NCBI GenBank assembly: GCA_964482685.1
Contig: CAYZZA010000046.1
Span: 1-9,418, forward strand
DNA length: 9,418 nt
Direction of reading: 5' to 3'
Origin: CAYZZA01 sp964482685
GTDB taxonomy: Bacteria; Bacillota; Bacilli; Lactobacillales; Carnobacteriaceae_A
The notes beneath the pieces are model-generated. The model was not told where the DNA came from. It was given only the letters and a program-made list of their open reading frames with translations, and did no database searches. The position numbers were made by a program, and so were the translations under genes. This document shows, piece after piece, positions 6,297-9,418 of this stretch. Position 1 is the first letter of the stretch, and the number at the start of each line of letters is the position of its first letter.

Positions 6297-6555
6297 GCAG
6301 GCGTTCAACTAGGAGCGCACCTTAGTGCCTACTCTTAGTACATGGATGAAGCCTCCGTGTTTGCGGCAAAACAGATGCGAACGAACGTGTGGATAATAAC
6401 AACTAAATAAAGCTAAGCACACGAATAGGCGTGAAGAAAGAAAACAAAAGCCTCGTAAACGCGCGCATAGAAAAACCAACGTGCACAACGCACCTACTAA
6501 AGACAGTTGGATGAACAGCATTGTCTAAAGTGAGTCAGATGGAGGAGTCCATCAT
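6297..6555. other. Intergenic stretch without a supported gene
   Basis: Only short structures are seen: GCAC-CTTA-GTGC (6317-6328) just after the reductase stop, with no T-run, and GATGGA-GGAG-TCCATC (6538-6553), a tight 6-base-pair hairpin just before the terminator at 6556. An open frame on the minus strand (6521 down to 6309) has no SD and a Cys/Leu-rich composition that looks accidental. Confidence 0.3.
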
Positions 6556-6600
6556 AAAAAGAGTCTCCTACGTATTACACAAACGAAGAAGACTCTTTTT
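6556..6600. terminator. Bidirectional intrinsic terminator (tRNA on minus, reductase on plus)
   Basis: AAAAAGAGTCT (6556-6566) is a perfect inverted repeat of AGACTCTTTTT (6590-6600), with a 23-base loop. Five T bases end the stem on both strands. On the minus strand it begins 12 bases after the end of tRNA-Arg, and on the plus strand it is the first terminator after the reductase gene. Confidence 0.7.
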
Positions 6601-6612
6601 AATAAGGGTGGA

Positions 6613-6686
6613 TGATCCCAAGAGGATTTGAACCTCCGACCGAACGTTTAGGAAACGTGTGCTCTATCCAGCTGAGCTATGGGACC
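6613..6686 (-). tRNA. tRNA-Arg, anticodon CCT (reads AGG)
   Basis: All arms can be drawn on the minus strand. The acceptor is GGTCCCA with TGGGATC (one G-T pair). The D arm is GCTC-AGCTGGATA-GAGC. The anticodon arm is CACGT-TTCCTAA-ACGTT with anticodon CCT, and its outermost pair is a C-T mismatch. The variable loop is CGGTC, and the T arm is GGAGG-TTCAAAT-CCTCT. The total is 74 bases including the discriminator A. The 3' CCA is not encoded: TCC follows, so the tail would be added by the CCA-adding enzyme. It is a single tRNA, not part of a cluster, and opposite in direction to the flanking genes. Confidence 0.95.
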
Positions 6687-6702
6687 GTTTTAAACCAAGA
6701 AC

Positions 6703-6731
6703 ATTTTCCCACGTGAAGACTTGATTGTCCA
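6703..6731 (-). promoter_or_regulatory. Possible promoter of tRNA-Arg
   Basis: Read on the minus strand: TGGACA (-35, complement of 6726-6731), a 17-base spacer, then GAAAAT (-10, complement of 6703-6708, 4 of 6 matches). The -10 ends 16 bases before the mature tRNA. Spacing is right but the -10 is weak. Confidence 0.35.
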
Positions 6732-6771
6732 GAAGAATTCGATGTTTTCTTTTAAAAAGTACAAAATAAGG

Positions 6772-6777
6772 TATACT
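6772..6777 (+). promoter_or_regulatory. Probable -10 element of the thioredoxin-like gene
   Basis: TATACT (5 of 6 matches) lies 38 bases before the ATG, in the AT-rich stretch between the divergent tRNA and this gene. No clear -35 hexamer is found at 16-18 bases; only T/A-rich sequence near 6749-6756. Confidence 0.4.
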
Positions 6778-6815
6778 AAAAGGGAATTGGCTGTTTATAC
6801 AAAGGGGGAACACGT

Positions 6816-7145
6816 ATGGAAGGATTTCATGAAGCTTATACAATTGAAGAAATAGATACGTTTATTGAAGAAGAAAAATTTGCATTTGTCTATTTGTATA
6901 AAGATAGTTGTTCAATTTGTCACGGAGTGCAGCCGCAGGCCGCGCGCATATTAGAAGACTATCCAGCCGTCAAAACAATACAAGTCAATTTGTCTACTTT
7001 GCCAGAATTAGCCGGCAAGTTTACCGTATTTACGGTACCGGTTCTTTTGTTATTTGTTGAAGGAAAAGAAATGATGCGCTTTGCCCGTTTCGTTGAAATG
7101 GACAAACTCAACCATCAACTTGCTCGTATTGTCGAATCGTATTAA
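6816..7145 (+). CDS. Thioredoxin-family protein with CSIC active site
   Basis: Cytoplasmic protein of 109 aa, the length of a single thioredoxin domain, with no signal peptide. The redox motif is C32-S-I-C35 in YKDSCSICHGVQP, in place of the WCGPC of classical thioredoxin; the tryptophan before the first cysteine is replaced by S31. The cis-proline is P75 in FTVFTVPVLLLFVEGKE, and the following strand and glycine turn match the thioredoxin fold. Proteins of this kind in Bacilli (thioredoxin-like, with CxxC followed by H or K) are thought to reduce disulfides or hydroperoxide-related thiols, but their partners are mostly unknown. A strong SD AAAGGGGG lies just before ATG 6816. The gene is alone in its transcription unit. 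The fold is near certain; the specific role is open. Confidence 0.88.
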   Translation: MEGFHEAYTIEEIDTFIEEEKFAFVYLYKDSCSICHGVQPQAARILEDYPAVKTIQVNLSTLPELAGKFTVFTVPVLLLFVEGKEMMRFARFVEMDKLNHQLARIVESY

Positions 7146-7243
7146 GAAAGCGATGGATACGATCAACACTTCATCCAAATACAAGAAGAACAAACAAAGA
7201 CATGAGTACTTTGTAGAGGCTGTTCTAGATGTTTAAACAAGCT

Positions 7244-7287
7244 GAGGAAAACAAAAAACAAGCCTGGTCTTTTTGTTTTTGGCCCTC
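7244..7287 (+). terminator. Possible terminator hairpin after the thioredoxin-like gene
   Basis: GAGG (7244-7247) pairs with CCTC (7284-7287), and AAAACAAAAA (7248-7257) pairs with TTTTTGTTTT (7270-7279), with a 12-base loop. The stem is long but almost wholly A-T, and no T-run follows it. Termination could instead occur in the T-rich right arm itself. It lies 98 bases past the stop. Confidence 0.35.
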
Positions 7288-7342
7288 TAAAAAGCTAAAC
7301 AATTGAAAATGTAAATGAAAGTTGGATGGGTGGAGACAACAG

Positions 7343-7975
7343 ATGGAAGAAAAAAAGCAAATCACAATCAACCTCAATGATGATATCGCAGAAGAAGTGC
7401 ATAGCTGGGCGCAATTTTTAGGTATTAGTCTCGATGCTGTTTCAATGGAGAGCCTATTTTCAAAACGCTTGAATTATGCGCTCGCAAAAAAGATGCAAGC
7501 TTTACATGAAAAAAATCAGATGCAGGAGGTTCAACATATGAAGACAACCACAAAATGGACAGACGGTTTGGCATTTGTAATGGAAACACCTGTCGGCGCA
7601 ACCATGAACATGGATGTGCGCGCAGAAGATGGCTCAAAAGGAAATGGTGTCTCCCCAATGGAGGCTGTGTTGGGTGGACTCGCAGGCTGTATGGGGATAG
7701 ATATGGTCACCATTCTACGCCCATACAAAGACAAGATCACTTCTATGGAATTGGAAACAGATGCTGAACGCAACGCAGAACAACCGCATTATTTCACCGC
7801 CGTTCATTTAACGGTGCGTATCGAAGGAGATGTCCCTGGAGACCGTGTATGGCGTGCCGTTCACTTAAGCAACAACACATATTGTTCGGTCACAAACTCT
7901 CTAAAGGCAACCATGTCTTATACCGTGATTGTGAACGGAGACGTTGTGCCGGATCCAAAAGCAACAAACGAGTAA
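7343..7975 (+). CDS. OsmC-family protein with N-terminal ribbon-helix-helix-like extension
   Basis: 210 aa from ATG 7343, which has GGTGGAG (7329-7335) 7 bases upstream; a TTG at 7322 would add 7 residues. Residues 66-205 are a complete OsmC/Ohr-fold domain, the family that reduces organic hydroperoxides with two cysteines. Both are present: C116 in VSPMEAVLGGLAGCMG and C181 in NNTYCSVTNSLK. The sequence is of the general OsmC/YhfA type and not classical Ohr. Residues 1-65 are an added part: a strand-like KQITINLN, then helices DDIAEEVHSWAQFLG and SLDAVSMESLFSKRLNYALAKKMQALHEK. This looks like a ribbon-helix-helix (CopG/Arc type) DNA-binding unit followed by a coiled linker. Inference: a fused redox sensor-regulator, or two adjacent genes that lost a stop codon, since a second strong start exists at 7538. 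OsmC domain call very secure; N-terminal call tentative. Confidence 0.85.
   Translation: MEEKKQITINLNDDIAEEVHSWAQFLGISLDAVSMESLFSKRLNYALAKKMQALHEKNQMQEVQHMKTTTKWTDGLAFVMETPVGATMNMDVRAEDGSKGNGVSPMEAVLGGLAGCMGIDMVTILRPYKDKITSMELETDAERNAEQPHYFTAVHLTVRIEGDVPGDRVWRAVHLSNNTYCSVTNSLKATMSYTVIVNGDVVPDPKATNE
7524..7540 (+). promoter_or_regulatory. Internal ribosome binding site and ATG at the start of the OsmC domain
   Basis: A perfect AGGAGG (7524-7529) is followed after 8 bases by in-frame ATG 7538. This is a better SD than that of the upstream start at 7343. The product would be a 145-aa stand-alone OsmC protein, the usual length of the family. No stop codon separates it from the upstream part, so both full-length and short forms may be made. 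Confidence 0.6.
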
Positions 7976-8008
7976 GGTCCGCAAGCATGTACGACTGTCT
8001 AGCAATAC

Positions 8009-8066
8009 GTGCATAGAGAAACGCAGGAGTACCCAAGGATTCGGGTATAGAGGCCCAGAGATGCAC
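8009..8066 (+). repeat. Nested inverted repeat in the 3' region of the OsmC gene
   Basis: GTGCAT (8009-8014) is perfectly complementary to ATGCAC (8061-8066) and encloses a second hairpin TACCC (8030-8034) with GGGTA (8043-8047), loop of 8. There is no T-run. It may be an RNA fold between the OsmC stop and the terminator at 8093, or chance. Confidence 0.3.
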
Positions 8067-8092
8067 AGGCAAAAGGCGATATATCAAACTAG

Positions 8093-8141
8093 AAGACACA
8101 AAANNNNNNNNNNGGACCTCGGTCCTTCTTTTTTGTGTCTT
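8093..8141. terminator. Bidirectional terminator between OsmC and CapA genes, interrupted by an assembly gap
   Basis: AAGACACAAAA (8093-8103) is the perfect reverse complement of TTTTGTGTCTT (8131-8141). In the centre, GGAC-CTCG-GTCC (8114-8118 and on) forms a tight hairpin cap, followed by TTCTTTTTT. The two convergent genes end on either side, the CapA stop only 3 bases from the right arm. If the left arm mirrors the right, five bases (AAGAA) would be expected between 8103 and the GGACC, where the assembly shows ten N. Confidence 0.75.
8104..8113. other. Assembly gap (10 N)
   Basis: Ten undetermined bases inside the left arm of the terminator hairpin. The round number suggests a placeholder of unknown true length, as scaffolders insert where reads fail across a strong hairpin. 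Confidence 0.95.
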
Positions 8142-8143
8142 GC

Positions 8144-9337
8144 TTACTGACGAAACGCAGGATCAACAATGGTGTCGACCCATTGATGGAATCGATCAAT
8201 CGATACGGTATGGTTTTCATACCCATTTAGTCCATGAGCCCTAGCTTCTTCTTCTGTATAATTTTTTAATTTGGTGACATAAAATGACTCACGTGTATAA
8301 ATATCTGAAGGGACACTTGCTTCATAATGGATAACAAGAGGTTCAAAACGGACGTTCTCAATGGTTAAATCAGATTTTTGAATGTCGAAGTTCACCATGC
8401 CACCTAACAAAGCCACATCGTTTGGCGTAGAAGCAAGGAAGTTGCCAAGTGAATAGAGAACCAGCGTTTCAGAGCCGTCTTTTCCTTGAACCCACTCAAT
8501 CGGTTGGATGGTGTGTGAATGCGCACCAATAACCACATCAACGCCTAAATCCGCTAAGAGTTGAGCGTAAGATTTTTGGAAGTCATTGGGTTCTTGAGCA
8601 TATTCATCGCCCCAGTGCGCAGAGACAATCACAAAATCACTTTGTTCTTTTGCGCGTTGAACATCTTGGGTCACGCGCTCTTCGCTAAAATAATTGAGGC
8701 GATACGGAACATCGGCTTGGATGCCGTTGGTGCCGTATGTATAGGCGAGAAAAGAAAAAGTGATGCCGCCCATCTCAACAGTTGGAATGGCGTCGCGAGC
8801 TTCTTGGCTGTCGAAGGCGCCGGTCACTAAGACATCGTTTGAATGCTCTTCCCAAATAGAAAGGGTGTTTCTCACTCCTTGAATGCCTTTATCCAGTGTG
8901 TGGTTGTTGGCGATGCTCACGAGGTTAAACCCCATATCCGCAAGCTGCCCGGCCATATCGCTTGGCGTGTTAAAAGCAGGGTAGGTCGAAAACCCAAGGT
9001 CATCGCCACCAAGAATGGATTCTTGGTTGACATAGGCCAAATCAGCCGCTTCAATATCTGGTGCGAGCAACGCATAACGAGGGGAAAAATCATACGTTCC
9101 ATCTGGCAATTTGGATTCATCGTAGATTTGACTGTGGATAAGGTTGTCTCCCACCGCCACAAAAGAGAGTACATCACTTTCTTCAGGCAAATCAGTTGCT
9201 GGATCTTCACTACTTGTAGACGTAGAGGCAGCAGACTCATCTGTTGTAGAAGACGGTGCTTGTGTGGGTTGGGTAATGCCGCACCCAGCTAACGCTAGGA
9301 TAAGGAGAGACCATGACCATTTTTTTAGTTTTTGCAT
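8144..9337 (-). CDS. CapA-family lipoprotein (PGA synthesis CapA-like, metallophosphatase-type fold)
   Basis: 397 aa. The N-terminus MQKLKKWSWSLLILALAGCG is a lipoprotein signal with lipobox L16-A-G-C19, so the protein should be lipid-anchored on the outer face of the membrane. A Ser/Thr/Glu-rich linker (about 22-55) precedes a CapA domain (about 56-310). The domain's conserved positions are all visible: GD-N-L-I-H68, N104-x-E106, NNH (144-146), HWGDE (241-245), GAHSH (271-275) and YSLGNF (295-300). CapA/PgsA proteins take part in synthesis or export of poly-gamma-glutamate in some bacteria, but most stand-alone copies have no known role. No capB, capC or pgsE gene is near, so a capsule function should not be assumed. 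The start is ATG at 9337 (read leftwards), with AAAGGAA (complement of 9345-9351) 7 bases upstream; a TTG further upstream would add 7 residues and would include the SD. No clear promoter in the 81 bases up to the window end. Confidence 0.92.
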   Translation of the reverse strand: MQKLKKWSWSLLILALAGCGITQPTQAPSSTTDESAASTSTSSEDPATDLPEESDVLSFVAVGDNLIHSQIYDESKLPDGTYDFSPRYALLAPDIEAADLAYVNQESILGGDDLGFSTYPAFNTPSDMAGQLADMGFNLVSIANNHTLDKGIQGVRNTLSIWEEHSNDVLVTGAFDSQEARDAIPTVEMGGITFSFLAYTYGTNGIQADVPYRLNYFSEERVTQDVQRAKEQSDFVIVSAHWGDEYAQEPNDFQKSYAQLLADLGVDVVIGAHSHTIQPIEWVQGKDGSETLVLYSLGNFLASTPNDVALLGGMVNFDIQKSDLTIENVRFEPLVIHYEASVPSDIYTRESFYVTKLKNYTEEEARAHGLNGYENHTVSIDRFHQWVDTIVDPAFRQ

Positions 9338-9418
9338 ACATACATTCCTTTCAAACAATACATATGATAGATTGTCAAATTAAGTGCAACACCTCATCCA
9401 TAAAGGCCTCATTAGATG

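Noticed and set aside
6309..6521. 70-codon minus-strand frame after the reductase
   Set aside because: Hydrophobic and Cys-rich but without SD or promoter, and the region is bounded by the reductase and a terminator. Probably accidental.
6538..6553. GATGGA-GGAG-TCCATC hairpin as a separate terminator
   Set aside because: It is followed by A bases on the plus strand and has no T-run on its 3' side; the adjacent 6556-6600 element explains termination better.
7944..8150. Open frame reading through the ten N
   Set aside because: It crosses the assembly gap and both arms of a terminator hairpin, so its continuity is artificial.
8561..9292. Open frames on the plus strand opposite the CapA gene
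   Set aside because: They lack SD sequences and protein-like features; the minus-strand CapA frame carries every conserved motif of its family.
8144..9337. Poly-gamma-glutamate capsule locus
   Set aside because: Only a CapA-like gene is present. No capB, capC or capE-like partner is within view, so capsule synthesis is not supported.
1..9418. CRISPR array or insertion sequence
   Set aside because: No regularly spaced direct repeats, terminal inverted repeats or transposase motifs are seen on either strand.

Overview
This window reads as chromosomal DNA from a low-to-mid GC Gram-positive bacterium (Bacillota, most likely Bacilli). The evidence is purine-rich Shine-Dalgarno (SD) sites before nearly every gene, TTG start codons, hairpin-plus-T-run terminators, a lipoprotein signal typical of monoderms, and a solitary tRNA-Arg. 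Nothing visible fixes the genus. A run of ten N bases at 8104-8113 shows that this is a draft scaffold. No insertion sequence, phage gene, integrase or CRISPR array is visible.

Region 1 (1-3480) looks like one co-directional operon. It holds the C-terminal part of a TetR-type repressor, a divergent cation diffusion facilitator (CDF) exporter 8 bases downstream, a protein made of two PII (GlnB)-like domains in tandem, and a 489-aa membrane protein with two DUF1538 repeats. The last two are the most interesting pair here: a duplicated small-molecule-sensor fold next to an internally duplicated membrane protein of unknown substrate. The likely reading is a transporter controlled by a PII-like protein.

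Region 2 (3481-5252) begins with about 380 bases that I cannot assign, rich in short palindromes and ending in an intrinsic terminator. It then has two isolated monocistronic units with recognisable promoters and terminators: a lone AbiEi/DUF6088-type winged-helix protein with no toxin partner, and a 91-aa protein of unknown function.

Region 3 (5253-8143) carries stand-alone metabolic and redox genes: an aldo/keto reductase with an intact catalytic tetrad, a tRNA-Arg(CCT) on the minus strand, a thioredoxin-like protein with a CSIC active site, and an OsmC-family two-cysteine protein with an N-terminal ribbon-helix-helix-like extension. The OsmC gene and the tandem-PII gene both contain an in-frame ATG with a good SD sequence exactly at the domain boundary. 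That suggests gene fusion or dual translation products.

Region 4 (8144-9418) has a convergent CapA-family lipoprotein gene on the minus strand. It is separated from the OsmC gene by a long, probably bidirectional terminator hairpin, and the assembly gap falls inside that hairpin.
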